Source: Litorilituus sp. (GTDB taxonomy: Bacteria > Pseudomonadota > Gammaproteobacteria > Enterobacterales > Alteromonadaceae). From it: 64,000 bases of DNA. The stretch is taken from the NCBI GenBank assembly GCA_030754235.1, contig JASMAS010000070.1:124001-188000 (forward strand), given 5' to 3'. How positions within the stretch are numbered: position 1 is the first letter of the stretch; each line of letters begins with the position of its first letter. The position numbers and the translations under genes were made by a program. Of the stretch, positions 27,201-35,816 are shown piece after piece. The notes under the pieces were generated by a model. It saw nothing but the letters and a program-made list of their open reading frames with translations. It was not told where the DNA came from and ran no database searches.

Positions 27201-28261
27201 CCCCACTCTAGAGTCAACTCTCTAGCAAGCGGTAAACCAAATTCATTCGCCGGAAATTCAAGCTCTAGCTGGACTAAGACAGACCGTATACTTGTGCCAT
27301 GTTCATTAATATTTTGCCAGGTCATATTTTCTTGAACTGCAATCGCGACTTCGTTATTGTTTTCATCGAGAATTCTAAATTCCTTAGGGCTATTTATATA
27401 GTCCTTTGGAAACGGGATACCAAAAGAGACTTTAGTCAACATGTCTGCTGTTACACTTTCAATTGGCGAGATAGAAAATTGAGTCTTCCCATATTTAAGT
27501 ATTTCAGGATGAAAGCTACCCACTTCCCTTTGTTGTGATACCATTGTTTCAAATGAAAACTGAAAACTATCTAGTGTATCTTGAGAAGCTGGTTTTGAAG
27601 CTATATTCACAACATATTCGCTCGAGTAATCCAAGGGAGTACTCGGTATAAAGGTTATTTGTTTTTCATTAACTGTCAGCTTACCTTGTATAAGATCATC
27701 TAAACCCAATTTCGTCAATGTAAAAACTACATTACTACTATGAATTTCGCGAGACAACTCTATTGTTATCGGAGTATTAATGTCAATATTAGACTCGTTG
27801 TCAGCTGGAAAGGTTTGTTTGACGTTTAGCTCTGCATCGGCAATAGTGGTAAAAGTCCAGCTATATTCTTTTTTATCTGTAGGCGAAGCACCATATTCTA
27901 ATATTACCTGATAGGTTTTATTATTGTGCAGCGGTTGAGTTGGTGTGAACTGTAGACTATCAGCTTGATTCACTAGGTTACCCGTAATCGTTATATTATT
28001 TTCAGGTAACACTACTTGTAAATAGGTATGATGAGTAGTGATTTCAGTACTAAATTTAACCTCAATAAATGAGTTCTTATCTACGTCAACTTGTGCGATT
28101 AATGGTACATGACTTAATACTGACAATTCGGCAACAGGTGGCGTTTGTATCGGAGTAGCTTCATTGCCACTGCCTCCACAACTACTGAGGAACAGGACAA
28201 ATAAAGTAAAATAAATAGCTCGAAAAAAAGAAAAAATCACACTCAAAACCCTAGATGACAT
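24206..28261 (-). CDS. Multidomain surface lipoprotein with Ig-like, RIFT/toroid-like and LamG domains
   Basis: This 1351-residue protein has a lipoprotein signal ending LSSCGG. Two SbsA-type Ig-like modules follow (residues about 45-140 and 145-240). Residues about 250-360 resemble an N-terminal RIFT-barrel domain (TKVSFGIPFPKDY ... ELTLEWG). Residues about 390-790 form a helical region sharing FWTERHAAF, ASHGEGG, ASPWMSVLL, PPRKFNWWF and NSDFLLG motifs with the 503-residue protein at 6959. A CARDB/DUF11-like beta domain, two Ig-like modules (VISPINF, VKITSPENQ) and a C-terminal LamG/concanavalin-like domain (FDGLEDYVDF, GLLDDIAIW) complete it. The plan is that of a secreted, glycan-binding polysaccharide lyase or hydrolase, perhaps trimming the polymer made here. 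No catalytic residue is proved. The ATG lies too close to its AGGG; the GTG seven codons in is a possible alternative start. Confidence 0.72.
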   Translation of the reverse strand: MSSRVLSVIFSFFRAIYFTLFVLFLSSCGGSGNEATPIQTPPVAELSVLSHVPLIAQVDVDKNSFIEVKFSTEITTHHTYLQVVLPENNITITGNLVNQADSLQFTPTQPLHNNKTYQVILEYGASPTDKKEYSWTFTTIADAELNVKQTFPADNESNIDINTPITIELSREIHSSNVVFTLTKLGLDDLIQGKLTVNEKQITFIPSTPLDYSSEYVVNIASKPASQDTLDSFQFSFETMVSQQREVGSFHPEILKYGKTQFSISPIESVTADMLTKVSFGIPFPKDYINSPKEFRILDENNNEVAIAVQENMTWQNINEHGTSIRSVLVQLELEFPANEFGLPLARELTLEWGVNRSIEDLTMEPVRSLWVLVDDDEYPASDAVYEPQAYAIFQPSWYGDCVIKTRLLPLNSHPDFSAYDIAFNLFGDTAINHVDPRVIEGNLIPHRESYAAWLFDRAMTIYQLAFRTGKFKYLRAAHRAAQFYQQHINDGGYFSLKPSDDMKYSYGEGLVSNYILLGDERIPDKIKSMISAWDSFDSEYKLTTNFWTERHAAFQLKGYVTAYEITGDILYKQKANITFQNILKMQTEPVDGVPKTGALMHTSASHGEGGQQFIASPWMSVLLIDAVERYGIHIESNNVADFVMKLADFFQQDGVGLYEWKGYQEKDSFFVPYYLAGLDLTEKEHGGVGAKDLEHGIDVIKIFSSAYFYSCSLRQCNESYLRTISRLYHTAFIQNIPSWIRASAPSDVLSSYRLSPPRKFNWWFNTTSNSDFLLGNKTSLPIYKKAAPLLSLTQENIDLESFKPGDEIEFKFKLKNLGNTTAKNIVIKASTPMKSPEGLLEVISINQSGVNKTGEIIWYVETLAANEELANFSFTVLVKNLPALQRKNRPIGNILSFAEASYCDEGDSLDDCLPWVNLWDNGEQTFKVQSNWLSISPIAPNSPPSIDVISPINFEIIDGIKTILVTVEDADGVFEVDFSLDGEKLGTFNEVPYQLDVQFDALAPGTHELLIEARDVFGSEAVERISVEAKNPDIIAPDVKITSPENQKEYCNSVSVEYEVEDDFSIRTCTLSLNDKSIAKPMCESVEILETTATFYAKAHIPLNEEKEIITSTDQKSLIGTLVGASWHMDEERTSLHFDGLEDYVDFSVANLGINNDVTVSFWLNPYTDEGMLMSQDWGYIGYEFGWAISLGANNHENNNALAITWSSGTNTKNLNGGNVIQTPSHSISLEQWQHVVVRKQNKQVDIFINGTLVTSELLIDGNISWPLNSDKQYTLAKAMNHPDMYNKNFHGLLDDIAIWTEALADDEIITLYQEEHNDEMQHLTVVAKDKAGNTGTSSVDFFFKPCINQ

Positions 28262-28312
28262 CCCTAAACAACATTACAAAGGCGGCTTTATAGTATCTAC
28301 ATTTTGTATAAT

Positions 28313-28340
28313 ACCAATTACATTAATTAATGTAATTGGT
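28313..28340. repeat. Perfect 28-bp palindrome, possible terminator or dispersed repeat
   Basis: ACCAATTACATTAA (28313-28326) is followed at once by its exact reverse complement. It lies between the stop codon of the sugar transferase (28359) and the start of the long lipoprotein gene (28261), both on the minus strand. RNA from either strand would form a long hairpin, but the stem is AT-rich and no T-run follows on the minus strand. Similar palindromes are familiar as intergenic repeats in related marine genomes; that comparison is from memory and was not tested. Confidence 0.7.
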
Positions 28341-28358
28341 TTAAAATATTACAGTTAA

Positions 28359-29762
28359 CTAACGCCCTTTCCCAAACAACACTATTTCAACAGTTCTCAC
28401 CAGTATAAGCAAATCCAGCATAAAGCTGCGATGTTTAATATAATAAAGATCAAATTTTAACTTTTCTAATGAGTCTTCCTCCGTTGCACCATAAGGATAT
28501 TTCAATTGCGCCCAACCCGTTAAACCTGGCTTAACATTATGGCGCTCATTATAATAAGGAATATTTTTTATTAAACTTTGTACAAACTCAGGCCGCTCTG
28601 GTCTTGGGCCAACAAAACCCATATCACCGCGAAGTACATTATACATTTGTGGTAACTCATCAATACGGTATTTACGCAACGTATTACCAATTTTAGTAAT
28701 ACGAGGATCGTGTTCACTGGCCATTTGTGCGCCCAATTTTTCGGCGTCTAATCGCATACTTCGAAACTTAATAATATTAAAAGGCTCACCATCTAAACCG
28801 ACACGTTCTTGTAAATAAAAAACTGGTGCCTTGATACCTTCATCAAGCTTCATTAAAACAATGGTAATTAACATGATAGGCCAAGTAAGAATAAATAAAA
28901 CCAATGCCATGCTAGCATTGAAAATCCAATCAAGAGTGTTACGAAGATCATTTAAAGAAACAAAGCCATTAGAATAAATAACCCAACTTGGATAAATTAG
29001 ATTAACGGCTATTTGTCCTGTTTCTCGTTCGATAAAGTCGATAATTTCTGTAATTTCAATACCGCGAATTTTACAGGCAAACAGTTCGTCTATTGGTAGG
29101 TTATTACGGCGTTCATCGCTCGCGACGACAATTTCATTAATATTATTTTCGATGGCATAATTAACTAGTGAACCTTCAAGTTCTATACGTGTTTCACGTT
29201 GAATGCCTTCTTCTAGATCACCGTCCATAATAATATAACCATGCACAGAAAAATTTTGTCTGTCTACGTCTCTGCGCATTCTTCTTTCTATTATCGAGGC
29301 TCTTTTTCCAGTTCCAAGCACGAGCACTATGCGTTTATTAAAACCAAAGAAATCAATTTGAAAAGTAACACAACGAAATAAACTAACAAGAATAAAGCTC
29401 ACCAATGAAGCAATAGCTATTATCTCAATAGGTAAGGCATACTCTCCATAAAGAGGATTTATGATTGTGTTCAAGAAAAAGGCAACGGCAATACACATTA
29501 GTACACGACGAATAACACCTCGCATATTCACGCGCAACTTAGAGTTATATAAACCTAGGGCTAGCGAGGAAAGCTGACTAAGCAATGAAAAAACTAATGC
29601 ATAAATAAACACATAGTTATCGGGGATGCTGTTAGTGTCAAAAATAGAAAAAAAGCTATTAGCATATATCGCTATGGGTAATGAGCAAAAGAACAAAAAA
29701 AACTCAATTAATATTAGCGACTGACTGGCAACGGATAAATCACCAAACTTGGGGCTAGACAT
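28359..29762 (-). CDS. Undecaprenyl-phosphate sugar phosphotransferase (EpsB/WcaJ type)
   Basis: This 467-residue polyisoprenyl-phosphate glycosylphosphotransferase has four N-terminal membrane helices, a Rossmann-like CoA-binding-type domain (VLVLGTGKRASIIERR, about residues 145-260), a fifth helix (ALVLFILTWPIMLITIV) and the catalytic domain. The catalytic domain shows VFYLQERVGLDGEPFNIIKF, KIGNTLRKYRIDELPQMYNV, GFVGPRPERPEF and KPGLTGWAQLKYPYG. It transfers a sugar-phosphate from UDP-sugar to undecaprenyl phosphate, the first step of repeat-unit assembly. The length and N-terminal part fit the EpsH1/XrtA-associated family. The frame starts upstream at TTG 29780, but the ATG at 29762 has GAGAGG about ten bases before it and is preferred. 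Confidence 0.92.
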   Translation of the reverse strand: MSSPKFGDLSVASQSLILIEFFLFFCSLPIAIYANSFFSIFDTNSIPDNYVFIYALVFSLLSQLSSLALGLYNSKLRVNMRGVIRRVLMCIAVAFFLNTIINPLYGEYALPIEIIAIASLVSFILVSLFRCVTFQIDFFGFNKRIVLVLGTGKRASIIERRMRRDVDRQNFSVHGYIIMDGDLEEGIQRETRIELEGSLVNYAIENNINEIVVASDERRNNLPIDELFACKIRGIEITEIIDFIERETGQIAVNLIYPSWVIYSNGFVSLNDLRNTLDWIFNASMALVLFILTWPIMLITIVLMKLDEGIKAPVFYLQERVGLDGEPFNIIKFRSMRLDAEKLGAQMASEHDPRITKIGNTLRKYRIDELPQMYNVLRGDMGFVGPRPERPEFVQSLIKNIPYYNERHNVKPGLTGWAQLKYPYGATEEDSLEKLKFDLYYIKHRSFMLDLLILVRTVEIVLFGKGR

Positions 29763-29861
29763 ATAAAAATCGCCTCTCAATATGGATAAAAGTGAAAATT
29801 TCCCTATACATAAGACTACCTTTGAATTTCAATCTTATAAAGCTGATTTTACTGACAAAAA

Positions 29862-30884
29862 TTACTTGAAAAAATTAATATACCACGGCATCGCTTTTTC
29901 TACACCGTCATAAAAATTATACTTGGGCTCGTAACCTAAGTTAACTTTTGCTTTAGAGATATCAGCTTGAGAATGGCGGACATCTCCTGATCTAAAGTCA
30001 CGATAAATAGGTTCATTATCTACCAGCACATGGTTATTAGTTAAGGTAGTTTTGATGGTGTCAAATAAGGTATTTAATGTTGTTCTATCACCAACAGCAA
30101 CATTATAAACTTGATCTTTGACATTTTCTTCTGCTGTAGCACTGAGTAAGTTCATTTGAATAACATTTTCAATAAAACAAAAATCTCTACTCGTTTCACC
30201 ATCTCCATTAATAAATAGCGATTCATTATTGATCATTGCTGAAGTCCATTTGGGAATAACGGCTGCATAAGCCCCCTTTGGATCTTGGCGTTTACCAAAA
30301 ACATTAAAATAACGCAGACCAATAACATTAAAGTCATATGTTTTCGCAAATACGCTTGCATACAATTCATTTACATATTTAGTAACAGCATAAGGAGATA
30401 AGGGGTGACCTATATTTTCTTCTACTTTAGGCAAAGCAGGGTGATCACCATAGGTTGAACTGGACGCTGCGTAAGTAAAACTTGATACGCCTTGTTCCTT
30501 TGCTGCCGTTAGCATATTTAAAAAACCAGTTATATTGGCTGAATTAGTCAGAATAGGGTTAGCGATTGATCTTGGTACTGACCCTAAAGCAGCTTGATGC
30601 AATACATAATCAATATCACTTACCGCCTTGACACAAGTGTCATAATGACGAATATCACCTTCAATAAAACTAAATTTTTGCCATTGCTCTACAGAAACAG
30701 ATTGTTGCACTTCATCTAAATTATGCTGATGGCCTGTCTCAAAGTTATCTAACCCTATTACTTTCTGATTTAGCAGTAACAAGGCTTCAAGTAAATTGGA
30801 GCCAATAAACCCGGCCACTCCTGTAATCAACCATATTTTAGGCGAGGTCGTTAATTGTTGTTTAACTTCGTTATAACGTGACAT
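29862..30884 (-). CDS. wbpP: UDP-N-acetylhexosamine C4-epimerase (WbpP/TviC type)
   Basis: This 340-residue extended short-chain dehydrogenase has the NAD-binding motif [14 protein letters not shown] (near residues 22-35), a Ser-Ser-Ser-Tyr-Gly catalytic segment [11 protein letters not shown], a YxxxK pair in [13 protein letters not shown], and [14 protein letters not shown]. These motifs match the WbpP/TviC/Gne family. It probably interconverts UDP-GlcNAc and UDP-GalNAc, or the corresponding uronic acids, in the cytoplasm. It sits about 50 bases after a nucleotide-sugar dehydrogenase of the WbpO/TviB type, the standard pairing for UDP-GalNAcA. The start has GAGAA upstream. The specificity is inferred from family and pairing; glucose-type epimerisation is less likely. 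Confidence 0.87.
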   Translation of the reverse strand: MSRYNEVKQQLTTSPKIWLITGVAGFIGSNLLEALLLLNQKVIGLDNFETGHQHNLDEVQQSVSVEQWQKFSFIEGDIRHYDTCVKAVSDIDYVLHQAALGSVPRSIANPILTNSANITGFLNMLTAAKEQGVSSFTYAASSSTYGDHPALPKVEENIGHPLSPYAVTKYVNELYASVFAKTYDFNVIGLRYFNVFGKRQDPKGAYAAVIPKWTSAMINNESLFINGDGETSRDFCFIENVIQMNLLSATAEENVKDQVYNVAVGDRTTLNTLFDTIKTTLTNNHVLVDNEPIYRDFRSGDVRHSQADISKAKVNLGYEPKYNFYDGVEKAMPWYINFFK

Positions 30885-30933
30885 GTATTTTCTCTATTCT
30901 TTAACTCGTAAATGACCTTTAATACCACAAAAT

Positions 30934-32208
30934 TTATAAGCGCATATCAACCTTGCTTTTATCTAATAAGTATTTTAAATCGTAAAGTACATGATTTTCT
31001 TTACCTAACGCCTTAATATTATCTTCTCCTAATTCTTTAAACTCTCTATGCGCCACAGCTAATATAATGGCATCATATTTACCTTTTTTAGGGCTTTGTA
31101 TTAAAGACAAATTATATTCAGCCGCTGCTTCCTCATAAGAGCACCATGGGTCAGTAACATCAACATGGATATTATATTCATTTAGCTCTGTAATAATATC
31201 GGTAACCTTAGTATTACGTAAATCAGGACAATTTTCTTTAAAGGTAAGCCCCATCACTAAAACATTTGCACCATCAACTTGAATTTTATTCTTAAGCATT
31301 TGTTTTACTAGTTGAGAAACAACATAAGTGCCCATACCGTCATTTAATCTTCGACCAGCAAGAATCATCTCTGGGTGATAACCAACAGATTGCGCTTTAT
31401 GTGTTAAATAATAAGGGTCAACACCTATACAGTGTCCTCCAACTAAGCCGGGACGAAATGGAAGAAAATTCCATTTTGTCCCGGCCGCTTCTAGCACTTC
31501 TAAAGTATCAATATTCAATTTATTAAAAATAATAGAAAGCTCATTGATTAAGGCTATATTTACATCACGTTGAGTATTTTCAATAACCTTAGCGGCTTCT
31601 GCAACTTTAATAGAGCTTGCCTTATGTGTTCCAGCAATAATAATTGATTTATATAGTTGATCAACAATCTCCGCTATTTCAGGAGTTGAACCAGACGTTA
31701 CTTTTAAGATATTTGTAACTCGATGGGCTTTGTCGCCCGGATTAATACGTTCAGGAGAATAACCTGCAAAGAACTCTTTATTGAATACTAAACCTGACGC
31801 TTGCTCCACAACAGGTATACATTCTTCTTCGGTAGCTCCAGGGTAAACAGTTGATTCATATATAATAACATCTGTTTTATTAATAACTGAACCTAGCATT
31901 TTGCTTGCCTTTATTAATGGCGTTAAATCAGGTTGTTTGTGGTTGTCGATGGGTGTAGGTACGGTAACAATATAAACATTAGCTTGTTTCAATTCATCCG
32001 TATTACATGAAAACTGTAAATACTCCGCACTAGCCAGTTCATTATCACTTACCTCTAATGTACTATCGCTGCCTGCGTTTAATTCAACAATACGCTCTAA
32101 ATTAATATCAAAACCAATCGTTTGATATTTTTTCCCAAACTCTACGGCTAAAGGTAAACCGACGTAGCCCAAACCAATGATTGCTATTTTTTTATTTGAT
32201 AAATCCAT
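30934..32208 (-). CDS. wbpO: UDP-N-acetylhexosamine 6-dehydrogenase (WbpO/TviB type)
   Basis: This 424-residue UDP-glucose/GlcNAc dehydrogenase-superfamily protein has the N-terminal NAD motif [36 protein letters not shown], and the catalytic cysteine in [18 protein letters not shown] (Cys near residue 258). The C-terminal UDP-binding domain contains [18 protein letters not shown]. It oxidises the C6 of a UDP-N-acetylhexosamine twice to the uronic acid, using two NAD. The ENCPDLRN form is typical of WbpO/TviB rather than of UDP-glucose dehydrogenases. With the downstream epimerase it should deliver UDP-GalNAcA, which makes the predicted polymer acidic. It starts 260 bases from the divergent export-lipoprotein gene. 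Confidence 0.88.
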   Translation of the reverse strand: MDLSNKKIAIIGLGYVGLPLAVEFGKKYQTIGFDINLERIVELNAGSDSTLEVSDNELASAEYLQFSCNTDELKQANVYIVTVPTPIDNHKQPDLTPLIKASKMLGSVINKTDVIIYESTVYPGATEEECIPVVEQASGLVFNKEFFAGYSPERINPGDKAHRVTNILKVTSGSTPEIAEIVDQLYKSIIIAGTHKASSIKVAEAAKVIENTQRDVNIALINELSIIFNKLNIDTLEVLEAAGTKWNFLPFRPGLVGGHCIGVDPYYLTHKAQSVGYHPEMILAGRRLNDGMGTYVVSQLVKQMLKNKIQVDGANVLVMGLTFKENCPDLRNTKVTDIITELNEYNIHVDVTDPWCSYEEAAAEYNLSLIQSPKKGKYDAIILAVAHREFKELGEDNIKALGKENHVLYDLKYLLDKSKVDMRL

Positions 32209-32467
32209 CTTTTGTAGCTTATTTAATATGAGTTCAAAATAATTACCATATTACATGGCAACAAATCCACAACTGAGCCGGTATAACACATTTGACCCCA
32301 CCACCATGATAACAGCGCAGCTTTACAAAATACATATAATTAACTTAATAGAAACCTTAATGTGGTGATATGCTTTTACTGATTAAAATAAGTGCACCCA
32401 ATAAAAAAATACCATACAATCATTCATTCAATCGCAAAATAATTTTTGATGCAAAAAGGTATTAACC

Positions 32468-33103
32468 ATGGATATAAATTTTACCAAAGCACTAAAGGTG
32501 GTATCAGCTTTGCTTTTAGCACAAATCATTTCTGCTTGTTCGTCAAATACTTTACCTACCGCAACACTTCACCCCTCCAATACTGAAGACATCAATTCTT
32601 ACAAATATCTTATTGGTGCAGGTGATGTATTAAATATATTTGTTTGGCGTAATCCCGAAGTTTCAGGCTCATTTAGAGTGCGACCAGATGGCATGATTAC
32701 AACTTCACTTGTTGAAGATATTGAAGTGGCAGGAAAAACACCAACCGAATTAGCACGTTCAATTGAAGGAATTCTAGCAACTTACTTACGAGAGCCCATT
32801 GTTACTGTAACGGTCAATAGTTTTGTTGGCCCATTTAGTGAGCAAATCCGTGTTATTGGTGAGGCCACACAACCACAAGCGATTAATTATACACAGCATA
32901 TGACGTTGTTGGATGTAATGATACAAGTAGGCGGTTTGACTGAATTTGCTAGTGGCAACGACGCAGTATTAGTGAGAATAGAAAATGGCAAACAAAAACA
33001 ATACGACATTATGATTGACCAATTATTAAAAAATGGTGAAATTAACGCTAATGTTGACATGCTTCCTGGCGACATCATTATTATTCCAGAAGCTTGGTTT
33101 TAA
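32468..33103 (+). CDS. Polysaccharide export outer-membrane lipoprotein (Wza/OPX family)
   Basis: This 211-residue protein has a lipoprotein signal (lipobox LAQIISAC, Cys near residue 24) followed by a Poly_export domain beginning YLIGAGDVLNIFVWRNPEVSGSFRVRPDG and an SLBB domain (QIRVIGEATQPQAINY ... MTLLDVMIQVGGLTEFASGN). It ends at a DMLPGDIIIIPEAWF tail. It is the short OPX form found with exosortase A loci and lacks the C-terminal helical ring of classical Wza, so it probably works with the beta-barrel protein made at 35776. It would form the periplasmic and outer-membrane export conduit. Start has AAAAAGG upstream, slightly far. It is the first of a five-gene export operon. Confidence 0.9.
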   Translation: MDINFTKALKVVSALLLAQIISACSSNTLPTATLHPSNTEDINSYKYLIGAGDVLNIFVWRNPEVSGSFRVRPDGMITTSLVEDIEVAGKTPTELARSIEGILATYLREPIVTVTVNSFVGPFSEQIRVIGEATQPQAINYTQHMTLLDVMIQVGGLTEFASGNDAVLVRIENGKQKQYDIMIDQLLKNGEINANVDMLPGDIIIIPEAWF

Positions 33104-33300
33104 GTTTAAATACGAGAATCAATTTTATTCTGCATCAATCTCTAGGAAAACCGTTTGTTGTCTCTACATTATTGGATTGGCAGGCGATAAATAACGCAGA
33201 TAAAGACTGCACCACACATTAATAGGTTTATAAGGGGTGATTTAGCACCCTGCGTAATAGGTTAGAGTTTGTTATAACAAGTTAAAGGCTAAGGTTTAGA

Positions 33301-34893
33301 ATGCAAGATTTATTTGATGATCTTATCGATTATTTAAAAGGTATCTGGATAAAACGTCGCTATATTATTATCGCTACTTGGCTGATATGTCCTATCGGCT
33401 GGTTAGCCGTGTCTATGATGCCTGATGTCTACGAATCACAAGCACGTGTTTATGCAGATACTCAATCCATTTTAGCCCCCTTACTTAAAGGTTTAACAGT
33501 TGAAACCAACACTGATTCACAAATAGCTTTGATGGTAAAAACATTATTAAGTCGTCCAAATTTAGAACGAATTTCAAGAATGACGGATCTTGATATTAGA
33601 GCAAATACCCCTAAAGAATATGAAGAAATTATAAAAGAGCTCAGAGAAAACATTCTTATAAAAAAAACAGGTGGTCGTAGACAAAACATTTTTACCATTT
33701 CTTTTGAAGATGAAACCCCTGATATGGCCAAAAATGTTGTGCAATCAGTCTTAACTGTATTTATTGAAAATACACTCGGTGAAAACCGCACAGATGCAGA
33801 CTCAGCGCAAAAATTCCTTAAAACTCAAATAGCTGAATATGAAAACAGACTTGCCAGTGCTGAAGCTCGCCTTACGGATTTTAAACAAAAATATGCAAAC
33901 ATGTTGCCTGACCAGTATGGTGGTTATTATAACAAGCTCAATATTGCCAAAGAACAGTTACAAATTATAGAGCTGAGTTTACGTGAAGCTAAAACTCAGC
34001 TTCAATCAGCAAAATCACAATTAAATGCAGCACCCACTGATTCAAATAGTGCTCAAAATAAAATACAAACCTCTAACTCAATTAAAACCAGCTATGATGA
34101 TCGTATAGCTGAATTGGAAATAACTTTAGACTCTTTATTATTAAGGTACACAGATAAATATCCTGACGTTGTTGAGGCTAAAAATCGATTGGCACACCTA
34201 GAAAAACAACGAACTAAAGAAATCGATGATTACTTAAGTTCAACTAGTAGCAATGACGGTGGTTCACTCATATCTAGCCAAAACCCTGTGATACAACAAC
34301 TGCAAATTCAAGTTAATCAATATGAGAATCAAGTTGCCTCGATTACAGTTAGAGCAGAGGATTATCGCCTAAAAGTAAAAGAACTAGAAAATAAAATTCA
34401 CGTATTACCAGAAATTGAAGCAGAGCTCGTTGCTCTTAACCGCGGCTATAAAATCACTAAACAGAAGTATGAGGAGCTATTAAATCGTCAAGAAACAGCC
34501 TTATTAGCACAACAAGCAGATGAAACAACCAATAAAATTCAATTTAAGGTAATAGACCCACCTAGGGCACCTGCAGAGCCCTCTGGTCCTAAGAGAATAC
34601 TATACTTTATACTTATTACCTTTGTTGGCTTTGGTGCAGGCATAGGTCTATCATTATTATTTAGTCAATTATCACCTGTGGTAACATCAACCACACAGTT
34701 ATCAAAAGCAACCGGGGTACCTATTTTTGGTATGGTATCCGCCAATGAAAATTTAGGTTTACAAAAATGGCATAAAAAGAAAACGATTTTTTTTATTATT
34801 TCTAACCTTTTTCTGGTGATGATTTTAATAATATTTATTGGTTATTTTTTATTTCCCAACGCCATTCAAGCACCATTACAAAGGATATTTTAG
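33301..34893 (+). CDS. Polysaccharide chain-length determinant (Wzz/PCP family, XrtA-associated)
   Basis: This 530-residue inner-membrane protein has a first helix at about residues 22-40, a Wzz-type N-terminal domain (SMMPDVYESQARVYADTQS), a long coiled-coil region (residues about 165-390, for instance EQLQIIELSLREAKTQLQSAKS) and a closing Wzz C-terminal segment (VIDPPRAPAEPSGPKRILYFILITFVG). The final residues contain a second helix. The length and shape match the XrtA-locus chain-length protein; the kinase domain of bacterial tyrosine kinases is a separate protein, the next gene. It controls polymer length and links the polymerase to the export conduit. The start has AAGGTTTAGA. The kinase gene starts two bases after its stop. 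Confidence 0.9.
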   Translation: MQDLFDDLIDYLKGIWIKRRYIIIATWLICPIGWLAVSMMPDVYESQARVYADTQSILAPLLKGLTVETNTDSQIALMVKTLLSRPNLERISRMTDLDIRANTPKEYEEIIKELRENILIKKTGGRRQNIFTISFEDETPDMAKNVVQSVLTVFIENTLGENRTDADSAQKFLKTQIAEYENRLASAEARLTDFKQKYANMLPDQYGGYYNKLNIAKEQLQIIELSLREAKTQLQSAKSQLNAAPTDSNSAQNKIQTSNSIKTSYDDRIAELEITLDSLLLRYTDKYPDVVEAKNRLAHLEKQRTKEIDDYLSSTSSNDGGSLISSQNPVIQQLQIQVNQYENQVASITVRAEDYRLKVKELENKIHVLPEIEAELVALNRGYKITKQKYEELLNRQETALLAQQADETTNKIQFKVIDPPRAPAEPSGPKRILYFILITFVGFGAGIGLSLLFSQLSPVVTSTTQLSKATGVPIFGMVSANENLGLQKWHKKKTIFFIISNLFLVMILIIFIGYFLFPNAIQAPLQRIF

Positions 34894-34895
34894 CC

Positions 34896-35816
34896 ATGAG
34901 CACAATAGAAAAGGCTTTGGCCAAAAAGAAATTAGCTAAAAAAGAAGGGGGAACACAAGAAGTACCTCATCATATACAACCTAGTGGTGAGGGTAAAACA
35001 TCGCAGTTAACTTCTCCAAAACAAGCTGATGGTGCATCTGAACATAACCTCGCTGCTGCTGAATATACATCCACAAAAGACACTATTTTGTTAAATGGCG
35101 AACACTTGACTGCCAAAGGCTTTATATACACGTCTAAAAGTGCTCATCATATTCAAGAAGAATTCAGACATATAAAACGTAAATTATTAAACAATGCTTT
35201 TGGCCCAACCGCTAAAACATTAAAACATAGTAATTTAGTGATGGTGAGTAGCTCTAACCCAAATGAAGGTAAAACCTTTATTTCAATAAACCTTGCCTTG
35301 AGTATTGCCCTTGAACAAGATAAGACGGTATTACTCATAGATGCCGATGTATTAAGGCCGAGCATACACAGAGAATTAGAATTCAAAAGCAAACAAGGTT
35401 TGCTTGAATATTTACTTGATGAAGTACCATCAATCGCTGATGTAATTTATAACACCAATGTACCTAATTTAAAACTGATACCTGCGGGTAAAGCACACCA
35501 TTTAACTAATGAATTATTAGCAAGCATTAAGATGAAAACCTTGGCTGAAGAATTAGCAGAGCGCTATCCTGATCGTATTGTCATTTTTGACTGCCCTCCA
35601 ATCTTGGGCGTTACAGAAACCCCGGTACTGTCTAGTTTAGTGGGTCAAGCAATTGTGGTGGTTGAAGAATCAAAATCAAAAATAGAAAATGTAAAAAAGG
35701 CGGTCGCACAACTTGATGAAGACATTGCTGTTGGTTTCGTGATGAATAAAACCATTAGATCGAAAAAGGATACATATGGCTACTACGGCTACGGTTATGG
35801 TAAGAAAACACAATAA
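34896..35816 (+). CDS. Tyrosine autokinase of the exopolysaccharide locus (BY-kinase)
   Basis: This 306-residue protein has an intrinsically disordered N terminus, then a Walker A loop SSSNPNEGKTFISINLA (near residues 112-130), Walker A' LLIDADVLRPSIHREL and Walker B IVIFDCPPILGV. The tail, YGYYGYGYGKKTQ, is the tyrosine cluster that autophosphorylates in BY-kinases. It acts in the cytoplasm on the inner-membrane chain-length protein, with cycles of tail phosphorylation needed for export. It is encoded two bases after the chain-length gene. Its 3' end overlaps the next gene by 41 bases, so the codons for the tyrosine cluster also encode the start of the outer-membrane protein in another frame. 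Confidence 0.9.
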   Translation: MSTIEKALAKKKLAKKEGGTQEVPHHIQPSGEGKTSQLTSPKQADGASEHNLAAAEYTSTKDTILLNGEHLTAKGFIYTSKSAHHIQEEFRHIKRKLLNNAFGPTAKTLKHSNLVMVSSSNPNEGKTFISINLALSIALEQDKTVLLIDADVLRPSIHRELEFKSKQGLLEYLLDEVPSIADVIYNTNVPNLKLIPAGKAHHLTNELLASIKMKTLAEELAERYPDRIVIFDCPPILGVTETPVLSSLVGQAIVVVEESKSKIENVKKAVAQLDEDIAVGFVMNKTIRSKKDTYGYYGYGYGKKTQ

